Below are positions 53,205-61,850 of a stretch of DNA of 64,000 nucleotides, one piece after another. Both the position numbers and the translations under genes were made by a program. Under the pieces are notes generated by a model. The model had not been told where the DNA came from. It did no database searches and saw nothing but the letters and a program-made list of their open reading frames with translations. This DNA is from Myxococcota bacterium (lineage in GTDB: Bacteria; Myxococcota_A; UBA9160; UBA4427): NCBI GenBank assembly GCA_028823175.1, contig JAPKBZ010000006.1:25448-89447 (forward strand), given 5' to 3'. The number at the start of each line of letters is the position of its first letter. Within the stretch, counting starts at the first letter, position 1.

Positions 53205-54446
53205 TCAAGCGGTTGAGGCGGGCAATTCGATGGCACCCGCTTCGACGTAGGCATCGTACTCGTCGGCGGAGAGATCGAGCAGTTCGCGGAAAACGGACTC
53301 GTTGTCCTCCCCCATGGCCGCGCCGGCCCGGGTTGTGTGCCCCGGGGTGCCCTGAAGGCCGAGAGGGATTCCGGGTGCCACGACTTCGCCCCGCTTGAGG
53401 TGGGGGATGGTTTCGAAATAGCCGCGCTCGGCGAGGTGTGGATCGCGCATGTATTGGTCCTCGGTGTTCTGCACGACGCCCGCCGGGACTCCGGCGGCCT
53501 GCAGCGATTCGACAGCGTTCTGGGGAGAGAGGCCGAGGGTCCACTCCCCGATGGCCGCGTCGATGGCATCCGCCTCCGCTTGCCGGGCGTCGCTATTCGC
53601 GAAGCGGGGATCGTCCGCCCAGGTCGGGCGCCCGATCACCTGGCACAGGGCGGCCCACTCGTGTTGCGTCGCGACCGAGACCACGCAGTGCTGGTCCTCG
53701 CCCGCGCAGCGGTAGCAGCCCTGGGGAGCCCGGTAGCTCGAGCGATTTCCCATGCGGGGCGGGGGTTGCTGGTGGGCCATTTGGTCCATCATCTCGGGTC
53801 CGATCATCGCAACGGTGGTTTCGAGTTGGGAGAGAGAGATGCGCTGCCCCTGCCCGGTTTGCTCGCGGTGCTCCAGGGCACAGAGGACCGCGAAGAGGCC
53901 GTGGAGAGCGGATAGAGAATCGGGGTAGGCATATTGGGTCATCGCGCCTTCGGCCTCGGGGAAGCCCCCCAACCAGGCCATGCCGGACATGGCTTCGATA
54001 TTGGGGCCCCAGCTCACATAGCCGGGATGCACTCCGGTGTCCCCAAAGCCGCTACTGCTGATGGCGATGAGTTTTTCGTTGCTGGCATGGAGCGTTTCCC
54101 AGCCGAGTCCGAGATTGTCCATCACGCCGAAGCGATTGTTTTCGACGACGACATCGCTGCGGCCGACGAGCTTCAGGGCGAGATCAGTACCGCCCGCCGT
54201 TTTGAGATTGAGGGCGACGAAGAGCTTTCCCGCATCCCAGTCGGTAAACCACGGAGACATCTCGGGTTCGATGACGCGCTCTACCGAGCGAGGAGGGATA
54301 TAGAGGCGGACAACCCCCGGAACCTGGTGGGATTCGATGCGGATGACCTCAGCGCCGCACCAGGCGAGCATGCGGCCAATCCAGGGGCCCGCCATCCCCT
54401 GGGTGAACTCCACGACCTTCAAGCCTGCCATTGCCTGAGTATCCAT
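53205..54446 (-). CDS. Class III CoA-transferase (CaiB/BaiF)
   Basis: A 413-aa CaiB/BaiF protein with MAGLKVVEFTQGMAGPWIG near the start and GQGQRISLSQLETTVAMIG in the active-site region. The usual Asp of the Gln-x-x-Asp position is Ser here (QRISLS), a point to check for activity. It starts 5 bp after the stop of the next family member, so the two are co-transcribed. Substrate unknown. Confidence 0.88.
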   Translation of the reverse strand: MDTQAMAGLKVVEFTQGMAGPWIGRMLAWCGAEVIRIESHQVPGVVRLYIPPRSVERVIEPEMSPWFTDWDAGKLFVALNLKTAGGTDLALKLVGRSDVVVENNRFGVMDNLGLGWETLHASNEKLIAISSSGFGDTGVHPGYVSWGPNIEAMSGMAWLGGFPEAEGAMTQYAYPDSLSALHGLFAVLCALEHREQTGQGQRISLSQLETTVAMIGPEMMDQMAHQQPPPRMGNRSSYRAPQGCYRCAGEDQHCVVSVATQHEWAALCQVIGRPTWADDPRFANSDARQAEADAIDAAIGEWTLGLSPQNAVESLQAAGVPAGVVQNTEDQYMRDPHLAERGYFETIPHLKRGEVVAPGIPLGLQGTPGHTTRAGAAMGEDNESVFRELLDLSADEYDAYVEAGAIELPASTA

Positions 54447-54451
54447 ACGCC

Positions 54452-55675
54452 CTAGATGACCCCCGCATCGGCCAGGGATCGAAGCTGGCTGTCCGAGATG
54501 CCCAGTTCCTGTGAGAAAATCTCGTCATTGTGTTGACCGACCCCTGGTGCTGGGCGCGAGATCTTCCAGGGCGTGATTTCGGGGCGAAAGGGGGCGCCGG
54601 GATAGCGGAGCTTGCCGGTCTTCGGGTGATCTACCTCGATGAAATAATCGCGCGCGGCAAGATGCGGGTCGGCGGCGGTTTCGGCGGTGGTTTGCAGGGG
54701 AGTGAAAGCGATATGACGCCTCTGGCCCTCGTGAAAGATCGCCTCGACGGTATACAGGGCCGTCAATTCCGAGATGAAGAGATCCAGAAGCTCGCGGTAT
54801 TCGATTCGCTTGGACGAGGGTCCCTCGAAGAGTGGGTCGAGTACTTCCTCGTTACCGGTTTCTTCGTGGATCCACTGGGCCAGGGCTTGCCAGTGTGCCG
54901 GACGATTCACCATCAGGTAGATCCTTCCGTCCTGGCACGGATAGGCGCCCGACGGCACAGAGGCGGTGAGAGCGGTCCCGACGCGCCGGGGGATGATCCC
55001 GTCGTCCAGCCATTTCCCGACTCCGGAGATATGGGAAACGGCCAGGGTGGTTTCCTGGAGCGAGATGTCCACGTGCTGACCTCGGCCCGTGCGGCGCGCA
55101 GAGAGCAAGGCGATCAGGCTGCTCGACGCTGCGCAGGTCGAGGCCATGAGGAAATTCTGTTCCCCGGCCAGGGCGACCGGGGGCGCTTCGGCATCGCCGG
55201 TGACGAAGAGGGGCCCGCCGACCGCCCCCGCCACGAGATCCGACGACTTCCAACTCGCTCGCGGCCCGTTTTGCCCGAACCCGGTGATGGAGGTCAGAAC
55301 CAGTTCCGGGTTCTCGGCGGACAGAGTGGGGAAGCCAATCCCGAGAGCCTCGAGATAGCCCACGGGCAGGGTTTCGACGATGAGGTCGGCGGTCTTCGCG
55401 AGCTCCCTGAATAGGGCGCGGCCCTCGGGATGGTGGATATCCAGGGTGATCCCGCGCTTGCTCGTATTCATGTAGAGGAAGTGCAGGCTGCGATCGTCAC
55501 CCGGGACCCCCTCGAGGAAAGGGGGGATCGAGCGTTCGGGGGCGCCTCCAGGCGCTTCCAGCTTGATGACGTCGGCTCCCATATCCGCCAGCAACTTGCC
55601 GCAATAGGCACCGCTGGCATCGGCGATCTCCAGCACCCGCCTTTTCGATAATGCCGATTGACTTGCGCCGATCAT
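54452..55675 (-). CDS. Class III CoA-transferase (CaiB/BaiF)
   Basis: A 407-aa CaiB/BaiF protein. SKRRVLEIADASGAYCGKLL is the N-terminal signature, and GRGQHVDISLQETTLAVSH the active-site region. ATG 55675 follows AAGGAA; the frame extends a further 470 bases as antisense of the aldehyde dehydrogenase and is not used. First gene of a minus-strand run of two transferases and a hydratase, divergent from aldehyde dehydrogenase. Confidence 0.89.
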   Translation of the reverse strand: MIGASQSALSKRRVLEIADASGAYCGKLLADMGADVIKLEAPGGAPERSIPPFLEGVPGDDRSLHFLYMNTSKRGITLDIHHPEGRALFRELAKTADLIVETLPVGYLEALGIGFPTLSAENPELVLTSITGFGQNGPRASWKSSDLVAGAVGGPLFVTGDAEAPPVALAGEQNFLMASTCAASSSLIALLSARRTGRGQHVDISLQETTLAVSHISGVGKWLDDGIIPRRVGTALTASVPSGAYPCQDGRIYLMVNRPAHWQALAQWIHEETGNEEVLDPLFEGPSSKRIEYRELLDLFISELTALYTVEAIFHEGQRRHIAFTPLQTTAETAADPHLAARDYFIEVDHPKTGKLRYPGAPFRPEITPWKISRPAPGVGQHNDEIFSQELGISDSQLRSLADAGVI

Positions 55676-55826
55676 GGGGTTCCTTGCGGGCTTGAGGGAG
55701 ACACCAGTGTAGCTTCTCCCCGGGTGGAAATGACCCGAGCCTCGAGGACCGACGAGAGATATTGCGGGTCGCCAGGGTCTGGCTTTTGTGTAGGCTCTGG
55801 AAGACCCCTGCCGAGGAGACCCCCCC

Positions 55827-57365
55827 ATGGCCATTCTGACCCCCCTGGATTCCGGTGCATCCGGACGCCGCCGCCTCGCTCTTGCAAGCCCGGCGACCCT
55901 GGAGCCGATCGGCGAAATCGAAATCCACACAGCGGCCGATGTCGATTCCGCAGTGGCTCGCGCCCGCAAGGCCCAGGTCGACTGGGCCGCGCTTCCCATC
56001 TCGGAACGCGCTCGTTTTATGTACCGTGCACTCGACGTATTGCTGGCACGCCAGGAAGATGTTCTGAAGACGGTTATCCAGGAGACAGGCAAGCCTCGCA
56101 CTGAAGCCTTGCAGATGGAAATCTTTGCGGTGGGGGATGCGCTCAACTACTACGCCAAGAATGCCGCGGCGATCCTCAAGAGCGAGAAGAAGAAGCTTCA
56201 CGGTCTGACCCGATTCATGAAACGCCTGCGGATTGTGCACCGGCCCCTGGGCGTGGTCGGAGTGATCAGCCCCTGGAATGGTCCTTTCGTGCTCGCGATG
56301 AATCCCGTGATCCAGGCTCTGATGGCGGGCAATACCGCGGTCCTGAAGCCCTCGGAGGTCACGCCTTTCTCCGGCTTGCTGGTCGGAGAAATCTTTGCCG
56401 AAGCAGGCTTGCCCGAGGATGTCCTCCAGGTTCTGACCGGGGATGGGGAAACCGGCGCAGCCCTTTGCCGGGCTGGCGTGGACAAGGTGGCCTTCACCGG
56501 CAGCGTCGAAACGGGGCGCAAGGTGGCGGTAGCCTGCGCCGAGCAGTTGATTCCCTGCACCCTGGAGCTCGGGGGCAAGGACGCCATGATCGTCTGCGAC
56601 GATGCCAATATCGATTACGCGGCAGCGGGAGCCGTGGCGGGGGCCTTTATGAATACAGGCCAATACTGCTGCGGGACAGAGCGCGTTTATGTCGTCGAGT
56701 CCGTTGCTGATGCCTTCACCGAAAAAGTCGTCGAGCGCGTCGCTCAATTGCGCCAGGGGGCAGAGGGTGAATTCGATGTGGGCGCTATTTTTTGGCCGCG
56801 TCAGCTGGAAATCATCGAGGAGCATATGGCTGATGCGCGCAGCCGGGGGGCACGGATCCTGGCCGGGGGGCGCAGAAACCCTGATTTGGAGGGCCTCTTC
56901 TACGAGCCGACCGTCGTGGTGGATGTGGATCACACCATGCAACTCATGCGGGAGGAGACTTTTGGCCCAATTCTGCCGATCATGCGGGTGGCCAACGAGG
57001 AGGAAGCCATCGAGCGGGCCAACGACAGTGACTACGGGCTCGGTGGGAGCGTCTGGACCCGGGATAACGCCAAGGGAGTTCGCATCGCCCAGCGTATGGA
57101 TTCGGGGAGCATCTGCGTCAACGATATGACGATGACCTACGGGGTTCAGGAAGCGCCTTTCGGCGGCCGCAAGGCGAGCGGAATCGGTCAAGTGAACGGC
57201 GAGACAGGATTGCGAGGCTATTGCCACGCCGAACCGATCCTCGTCGATCGACGCGGGGGGAAAATGTCCGAAGGGCGCTATCCCTACAGCGTAAAATCGG
57301 ATGCCGGGCTACAGAAATTCATCCAGTTTCTCTGGGGGACGAGTCTCGGCCGTTGGCTTTCGTGA
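55827..57365 (+). CDS. Aldehyde dehydrogenase (NAD(P)-dependent)
   Basis: A 512-aa ALDH superfamily member. SPWNGPFVLAMNPVIQAL contains the cofactor-binding Asn region, LELGGKDAMIVCDDANID the general-base Glu, and GQYCCGTERVYV the nucleophilic Cys near residue 281. It oxidises an aldehyde to an acid, plausibly a P450-derived side-chain aldehyde before CoA activation. The N-terminal 15 residues are variable, and the C-terminal 45 residues extend beyond the usual ALDH end. ATG 55827 has GAGGAG upstream. Confidence 0.92.
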   Translation: MAILTPLDSGASGRRRLALASPATLEPIGEIEIHTAADVDSAVARARKAQVDWAALPISERARFMYRALDVLLARQEDVLKTVIQETGKPRTEALQMEIFAVGDALNYYAKNAAAILKSEKKKLHGLTRFMKRLRIVHRPLGVVGVISPWNGPFVLAMNPVIQALMAGNTAVLKPSEVTPFSGLLVGEIFAEAGLPEDVLQVLTGDGETGAALCRAGVDKVAFTGSVETGRKVAVACAEQLIPCTLELGGKDAMIVCDDANIDYAAAGAVAGAFMNTGQYCCGTERVYVVESVADAFTEKVVERVAQLRQGAEGEFDVGAIFWPRQLEIIEEHMADARSRGARILAGGRRNPDLEGLFYEPTVVVDVDHTMQLMREETFGPILPIMRVANEEEAIERANDSDYGLGGSVWTRDNAKGVRIAQRMDSGSICVNDMTMTYGVQEAPFGGRKASGIGQVNGETGLRGYCHAEPILVDRRGGKMSEGRYPYSVKSDAGLQKFIQFLWGTSLGRWLS

Positions 57366-57478
57366 CGACTTGTCGGGGCTGAACTGTTTACCCGGCACGA
57401 TTCTGCGAAGGGTATGCGCTTGAAAGACGAGAGCTCTTCGGCGAGCGAAGGTGGCGACTCGGGACCCGCCGCGGGGCT

Positions 57479-58504
57479 CTAGAGGATCGCCGCCGTCCGC
57501 TCCAGAACCCAGTAGACGGCCAAGCTTCCAATGGTGTAGGCCGGAAGTCGCCGAAGCCAAATCGGTGCGCGCTCGATGGGGCCGCGCAAGAGTGCCTCTC
57601 CGGCGAGGATGACGGCGACGAAGGCCAGTTGGCCGAGCTCGATCCCGACATTGAAGGCGAAGAGCGCGAGGGGAATCTCGTCGTCGGGAAGACCGATTTC
57701 GGCTAGGGCGCCGGCGAACCCCATCCCATGGAGCAGGCCGAATACGAGGGCGACCAGCCAGGGTTTGCGGCGTAATAGGCTCGGCCGGTCGGGGTTTCGC
57801 GTCGTCAATTCGACGGCTAGGAGCAGCACGCTGGCCGCGATCAGGACCTCGATCAGGGAGGAGGGGACCCGGACAAAGCCCAGCGCGACGATGGAGAGGG
57901 TGATGCTGTGCCCCACGGTGAAGGCCGTGACTGTCTTGACCAGAGGGCGCACGCCGACGACCAGAAGGATCAGGCCGAGAACGAAGAGGAGATGGTCTGG
58001 CCCGCTCAGAATATGTTCGAAGCCAAGGCTGGTGTAGGACGATATGACTTCGCTCTTCTTGGCCCGGTCGGGAATCAGGAATACCGAGTCGCCTGCCCGC
58101 AGCACAGTGCTGACCACCCGGCCATCGGGCAGGATGACTCGGACCAGAACATCGATCCGTGTCGCCTCGAGACCGGCGACCGCCAGGCTCTGGCCCACCA
58201 GGCCGGTTGCCTCCGGGCACTGAATCGTCCAGAGCAGGGTCACGCTCTTCGCATCTTCCCGGACCGTGGGGTCGTCGAGGGAGGGGCAGGCTTCGGGCAG
58301 CACGGGACGGATATCGGCGCCACGCGGGCGCAGCCGCGAAGTCTTCCACGACACCTCGGCCAAGCCACCGTCCAGCGCCTTCACCTCAAGCAGCGCGGGG
58401 GCAAGGGGGTGGGCAGGGGCCGGAGAGGGTAGGAGCAAGGCGAAGGCCAGCAGGATCAGGCCAGTTCTAACCTTTCTCGTGTATTCTCTCGTGTATTCGT
58501 GCAC
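57479..58504 (-). CDS. HupE/UreJ-2 family membrane protein
   Basis: A 341-aa protein with an N-terminal signal-like helix (LILLAFALLLPSPAPA), a periplasmic domain of about 130 residues, and five or six C-terminal membrane helices. GFEHILSGPDHLLFVLGL, FTVGHSITL and FGLLHGMGFAGAL place His residues in the membrane, as in this family, some members of which bind or carry metals. GTG 58504 follows GAGGAA; ATG 58558 is an alternative. The start region contains a 10-base direct repeat (TCGTGTATTC twice, near 58477-58498). Exact role unknown. Confidence 0.83.
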   Translation of the reverse strand: MHEYTREYTRKVRTGLILLAFALLLPSPAPAHPLAPALLEVKALDGGLAEVSWKTSRLRPRGADIRPVLPEACPSLDDPTVREDAKSVTLLWTIQCPEATGLVGQSLAVAGLEATRIDVLVRVILPDGRVVSTVLRAGDSVFLIPDRAKKSEVISSYTSLGFEHILSGPDHLLFVLGLILLVVGVRPLVKTVTAFTVGHSITLSIVALGFVRVPSSLIEVLIAASVLLLAVELTTRNPDRPSLLRRKPWLVALVFGLLHGMGFAGALAEIGLPDDEIPLALFAFNVGIELGQLAFVAVILAGEALLRGPIERAPIWLRRLPAYTIGSLAVYWVLERTAAIL

Positions 58505-58595
58505 CGTGTTCCTCGTTCGCCGGGGCAAGCGCCGCCGCCAGCAAGTAAAGCGGTTCATTCCAAGCCGACTCGAGCGGAAGGCTTCGACAAATCGT

Positions 58596-59147
58596 TCAGG
58601 CGGGCTTGGCCACCGAGGTCTCCTTTGCCGAGTCCTCGGGGATTTCGCCCGGGGGCATGCGAAGCAGCGCGAGAGCTTCTTCTTCGGTTTGGGCGAAGGC
58701 TTCGGGATCGGTGGTGACGCAGAATTCGACCATGATGCCATTGGGGTCGAGGAGATAGACCGAGCGGCACCAGCCGTGGTCGACCTCCTGCATCTGATCG
58801 ATTCCGCGCGCGTGAAGTTGGGCCACCATGGCTTCGAGTTCGGGTTCGCTATCGAGGCGGAAGGCGAGGTGGTTGACCCAGACGGGCAGGCCGGCGCCTA
58901 CGGAGATCGCCGTCGAGTAGTCCTCCTTCTCGCCGACATCCTCGATCTGAAAAAAGGCCAAATGCTCGCCGTTGCCGAGATCGAAGAAGAAGTGACGGAA
59001 ATAACCGTCGCCCTGGGCATGGTTCTCGGTGTGGACCAGGGGCAGGCCGAGTTTCTCGCTGTAGAAGGTATACGTTGCCTCGGGGTCGCGGGTCGCGTAG
59101 GCGGCGTGGTGCAGGCCTTTTGATCGAATGGGCGAAGCGGCTGCCAT
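58596..59147 (-). CDS. VOC/glyoxalase-fold dioxygenase-like protein
   Basis: A 183-aa vicinal-oxygen-chelate protein with two beta-alpha-beta-beta-beta units. GLHHAAYATRD and WVNHLAFRLDSE give two His ligands, and GIMVEFCV the Glu ligand, as in extradiol dioxygenases and glyoxalases. In a steroid context an extradiol enzyme would be longer (about 290 aa), so a lyase or single-domain dioxygenase is more likely. ATG 59147 follows GGAGG. Confidence 0.83.
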   Translation of the reverse strand: MAAASPIRSKGLHHAAYATRDPEATYTFYSEKLGLPLVHTENHAQGDGYFRHFFFDLGNGEHLAFFQIEDVGEKEDYSTAISVGAGLPVWVNHLAFRLDSEPELEAMVAQLHARGIDQMQEVDHGWCRSVYLLDPNGIMVEFCVTTDPEAFAQTEEEALALLRMPPGEIPEDSAKETSVAKPA

Positions 59148-59351
59148 GGGGGTACCTCCGGAACTCGAGGGGCTGCGGGTACAGCGGGCTAGGAGAAACT
59201 CTACGCCAGAGTTCCGGGCGTAGCCAAGGGGGACGGAGGCGCCCATGGGCGGCGGATCCGAGTTGCCGTTCCCGGGCGCGGTACCCGGGGCTCGCTATCC
59301 TGAGAAGCACTGGCGTGAATACTGCGCGCCCCAGGGAAGGAGTCCACCTCG

Positions 59352-60794
59352 ATGAGTGATTCGCCGCCGCCCTTGCCCTCGGGACTTGTCGCCTTTGTCA
59401 AGCGCGATTGCCCCACCTGCGAAACCGTGGCTCCGGTACTCGGACAACTGGCCGAGGTGGGCGCACTGACAATTTACTCCCAGGATGACCCTGGATTTCC
59501 GAAAGGGCTTGCGGTCGAGGACGATACAGAGCTCGAATCTTCTTGGCGTCACGGGATCGATACCGTTCCTACCCTGCTTCGGGTGGAGGCGGGGAAGGAA
59601 AAAGAGCGGGCTGTAGGCTGGGATCGGGAGGCTTGGGAACGCCTGGCCGCCGCTAAAGATCTCGGTCCGGGCCTGCCCGATTTCCGGCCCGGTTGCGGCT
59701 CGCTTTCCGTCGATCCCCAGAACGCGCTGGATCTGGCCGTTCGCTTTGGCTCGGATTCGCTGAAGGCGAGGCGTGTCCGATACGCGCCCCTGGAAGACGA
59801 AATGGAAGCGGCCTTCGAGCGCGGCTGGACGGATGGGTTGCCCGTGGTTCCGCCCACCGAGCGCCGGGTTTTTGCGATGCTTCAGGGAACCAGCCGAGCG
59901 CCCGACGAGGTGGTGGCTGTCGTTCCGCCAGATCTCGTTGAGTGCAGCGTGGAAAAGGTGGCGATCAATGCCGTTATGGCGGGTTGCCGCCCCGAGTATT
60001 TGCCTGTGGTCCTGGCCGCGGTCGAGGCGGCCTGCACTGAGCGCTTTAATATGCACGGGCTTCTTGCCACGACGATGCCCGCGGGCCCGGTGATCATCGT
60101 GAACGGTCCGATCCGCCGGGCGATTGGAATGAACTCGGGGGGCAACGTCTTTGGCCAGGGTAACCGCGCAAACGCGACCATCGGGCGTGCGCTGCAGTTG
60201 GTGGTTCGCAATGTCGGGGGCGGGCGACCCGGCGAGGTGGATCGGGCGGCTTTTGGAAATCCGGGCAAGCTCTCGTTCTGTTTTGCGGAGGATGAGGAAG
60301 GCTCGCCCTGGGGCCCGCTCTCCGAGGATTTGGGGGCCGAGCGCGGGGTCAGTACGGTGACTCTCTTTCCGGGTGAGGGGCCGCGGATCATCGTTGATCA
60401 ACTGTCTCGGGAGCCCGACTCTTTGGCGCGATCGTATGCAGCCAACCTGCGTACCCTGATCCACCCCAAACTCGTCTTGGGTTTCGACTGCGTCCTTGCC
60501 GTCGGGCCCGAGCATGCCCGGGTGTTCAGCCAGGCGGGTTGGACCAAGGAGCAGCTAAAAGACCGGCTTCACGAGTTGCTGATGATCCCCACCGAGGAAC
60601 TCGTGCAGGGAGCGGGTGGGATCGCTGAGGGTGTTCCTGTGGGTGTTTCCGCGCCAGCCCTTCCGAAGTTTCGCCCGGGTGGTATTCTGGTCGTCTACTG
60701 TGGGGGCGACGCGGGCCTGTTCTCCACTATGATCGGCGGCTGGGTGACGGGTGAGGTTGGCAGTCAGCCCACTCTACGGGAGATTCGACCATGA
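59352..60794 (+). CDS. Thioredoxin-like domain fused to an uncharacterised UGSC-partner domain
   Basis: A 480-aa protein. Residues 10-105 are thioredoxin-like: Cys20-Pro-Thr-Cys23 and a cis-Pro at TVPTLLR (Pro73). Residues 135-480 are a conserved domain I cannot name (ERGWTDGLPVVPPTERRV, AINAVMAGCRPEYLPVVLAA) with Gly-rich turns and single Cys such as Cys209. I believe I have met this domain next to UGSC selenoproteins, which fits the gene here: it overlaps the start of the Sec gene by 4 bases (ATGA). Expected to work in redox chemistry with that partner; substrate unknown. Confidence 0.75.
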   Translation: MSDSPPPLPSGLVAFVKRDCPTCETVAPVLGQLAEVGALTIYSQDDPGFPKGLAVEDDTELESSWRHGIDTVPTLLRVEAGKEKERAVGWDREAWERLAAAKDLGPGLPDFRPGCGSLSVDPQNALDLAVRFGSDSLKARRVRYAPLEDEMEAAFERGWTDGLPVVPPTERRVFAMLQGTSRAPDEVVAVVPPDLVECSVEKVAINAVMAGCRPEYLPVVLAAVEAACTERFNMHGLLATTMPAGPVIIVNGPIRRAIGMNSGGNVFGQGNRANATIGRALQLVVRNVGGGRPGEVDRAAFGNPGKLSFCFAEDEEGSPWGPLSEDLGAERGVSTVTLFPGEGPRIIVDQLSREPDSLARSYAANLRTLIHPKLVLGFDCVLAVGPEHARVFSQAGWTKEQLKDRLHELLMIPTEELVQGAGGIAEGVPVGVSAPALPKFRPGGILVVYCGGDAGLFSTMIGGWVTGEVGSQPTLREIRP

Positions 60795-61342
60795 CGAGCA
60801 CCGGGGACATTGCCGAGGGATCGACAGGCTTCGTGGTGCTCGATCCCACGGGCGAGCGCTCGCTGCCGATTCGAGAGCGGTTGCCTCGCCCCAAGACTCT
60901 CGAGGGCCTTGATCTGGCTCTGCTCGACATTTCCAAAGCCCGGGGCGATGTTTTTATGGATCGTCTGGCCGAGCTCTTCGGCGAGCGAGGTGCTCGGATC
61001 AAGCGCTTCAGCAAGCCGACTTTCACCAAGCCGGCTCCGGCTGATGTGCGCCGCCAGATCGCTGAGGAATGCGCGGCGGTGGTCGAAGCGCTTGCGGATT
61101 GAGGCAGCTGCACGTCGTGCAGTGTGCACGACATGGTGAACCTTGAAGGGCAGGGCGTCCCGGGCGTCTTCATCGCCAGTGATGTCTTTGAGGATGGTGC
61201 GCGGCGTCAGGCCAGGGCGCTCGGCGCCGATCCGGCTGCTGTCTATATCCCCCACCCGATCCAGGATCGAACCGACGAGGAAATGGTGGCCATGGCGGAT
61301 TCGGCCTTCGACGAAATCGTGGCGCGGTTGGTGCAAGGCTGA
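60791..61342 (+). CDS. UGSC-family selenoprotein (in-frame UGA as Sec104)
   Basis: A 183-aa reading frame interrupted only by TGA at 61100-61102, followed by GGC-AGC-TGC-ACG-TCG-TGC: U104-G-S-C107-T-S-C110, the defining UGSC motif. The frame continues in phase with conserved residues (SVHDMVNLEGQGVPGVFIAS) to TGA 61340-61342. A hairpin suitable as a bacterial SECIS lies directly after the UGA (61114-61132). Read as an ordinary stop, the two halves would each be too short and lose the motif. The predicted fold is thioredoxin- or flavodoxin-like (VPGVFIASDVFEDGARRQAR). It starts within the stop of the thioredoxin-like gene. Selenium incorporation needs selA, selB, selC and selD elsewhere in the genome. 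Confidence 0.88.
61114..61132 (+). promoter_or_regulatory. Candidate bacterial SECIS hairpin
   Basis: A 7-bp perfect stem (GTCGTGC with GCACGAC) and AGTGT loop whose loop starts 18 bases after the in-frame UGA, within the distance reported for bacterial SECIS elements, with a G in the first two loop positions. An overlapping 6-bp hairpin (CTGCAC-GTC-GTGCAG, 61108-61122) excludes it, so the structure may switch. Confidence 0.6.
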
Positions 61343-61348
61343 AGCGAC

Positions 61349-61375
61349 GCCGCGGCCCCTTAGAGGGGAGGCGGC
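61349..61375 (+). promoter_or_regulatory. Interrupted hairpin in the crcB leader
   Basis: GCCGC with GCGGC and CCCCT with AGGGG form a two-step stem around a TAG loop, in the 66 bp between the selenoprotein and crcB. It may terminate the upstream unit or structure the crcB leader. It does not match the fluoride riboswitch core as I know it. Confidence 0.35.
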
Positions 61376-61408
61376 GCCGAGATCGCAGGGGGGGGGAAGG
61401 GGCGGCCC

Positions 61409-61801
61409 ATGCTGAAATTGATTCTGATCTTTCTCGGCGGCGGCATGGGGACCCTGGCTCGCTATGGGATGGTGGGCTTCGCCCAGCGCCTGGCCAACCA
61501 TCATTTTCCCGTGGGCACCCTGACCGTGAACCTGCTCGGGTGCTTCGCCATTGGTGCACTCTCGGCCTTATTCGCCGGGTCGGTGGGGATCCGGGAGGAG
61601 TACCGGTGGGCCCTGGTCGCCGGCTTCCTCGGCGGCTTTACGACCTTCTCGGCTTTCGGGCTCGAGACCTTCGTTCTCTTCGAAGGCAGGGAAGCGGGTT
61701 TCGCGTGGGCGAATATCGTCTTGAGTACCCTGGGTGGCCTGGCGTCGGTCTGGGCGGGCTATCGGCTGGTGGGCGCGCTCCAGCATCCCGGGATGGGTTG
61801 A
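61409..61801 (+). CDS. crcB: Fluoride channel CrcB/FluC
   Basis: A 130-aa four-helix membrane protein. GGGMGTLARYG, GTLTVNLLGCF and GFLGGFTTFSAFGLET are the family motifs; the second and third supply the Asn, Thr and Phe residues of the dual-pore fluoride path. It expels fluoride as a dual-topology dimer. It is unlinked in function to its neighbours, though the same-strand operon position after the selenoprotein is tight. Confidence 0.92.
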   Translation: MLKLILIFLGGGMGTLARYGMVGFAQRLANHHFPVGTLTVNLLGCFAIGALSALFAGSVGIREEYRWALVAGFLGGFTTFSAFGLETFVLFEGREAGFAWANIVLSTLGGLASVWAGYRLVGALQHPGMG

Positions 61802-61811
61802 GGGCGAACTC

Positions 61812-61845
61812 GAACCCGAGGGAGAACACCTTCTCCCCCGGGTTC
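61812..61845. terminator. Hairpin between crcB and P450, bidirectional terminator
   Basis: Two 7-bp stems (GAACCCG with CGGGTTC, GGGAGAA with TTCTCCC) separated by a single A-C mismatch, with a CACC loop. It lies in the 49-bp gap between convergent genes, with TTCTT on the crcB-side exit. Confidence 0.6.
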
Positions 61846-61850
61846 TTGGC

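Noticed and set aside
60791..61102. Stand-alone 103-aa gene ending at TGA 61102, or a nonsense mutation
   Set aside because: The frame continues in phase with the UGSC motif and conserved-looking sequence, so Sec recoding explains it better than truncation or pseudogene.
61343..61408. Fluoride riboswitch before crcB
   Set aside because: The leader has only 66 bases and a GC hairpin; I do not see the conserved core of the crcB motif.
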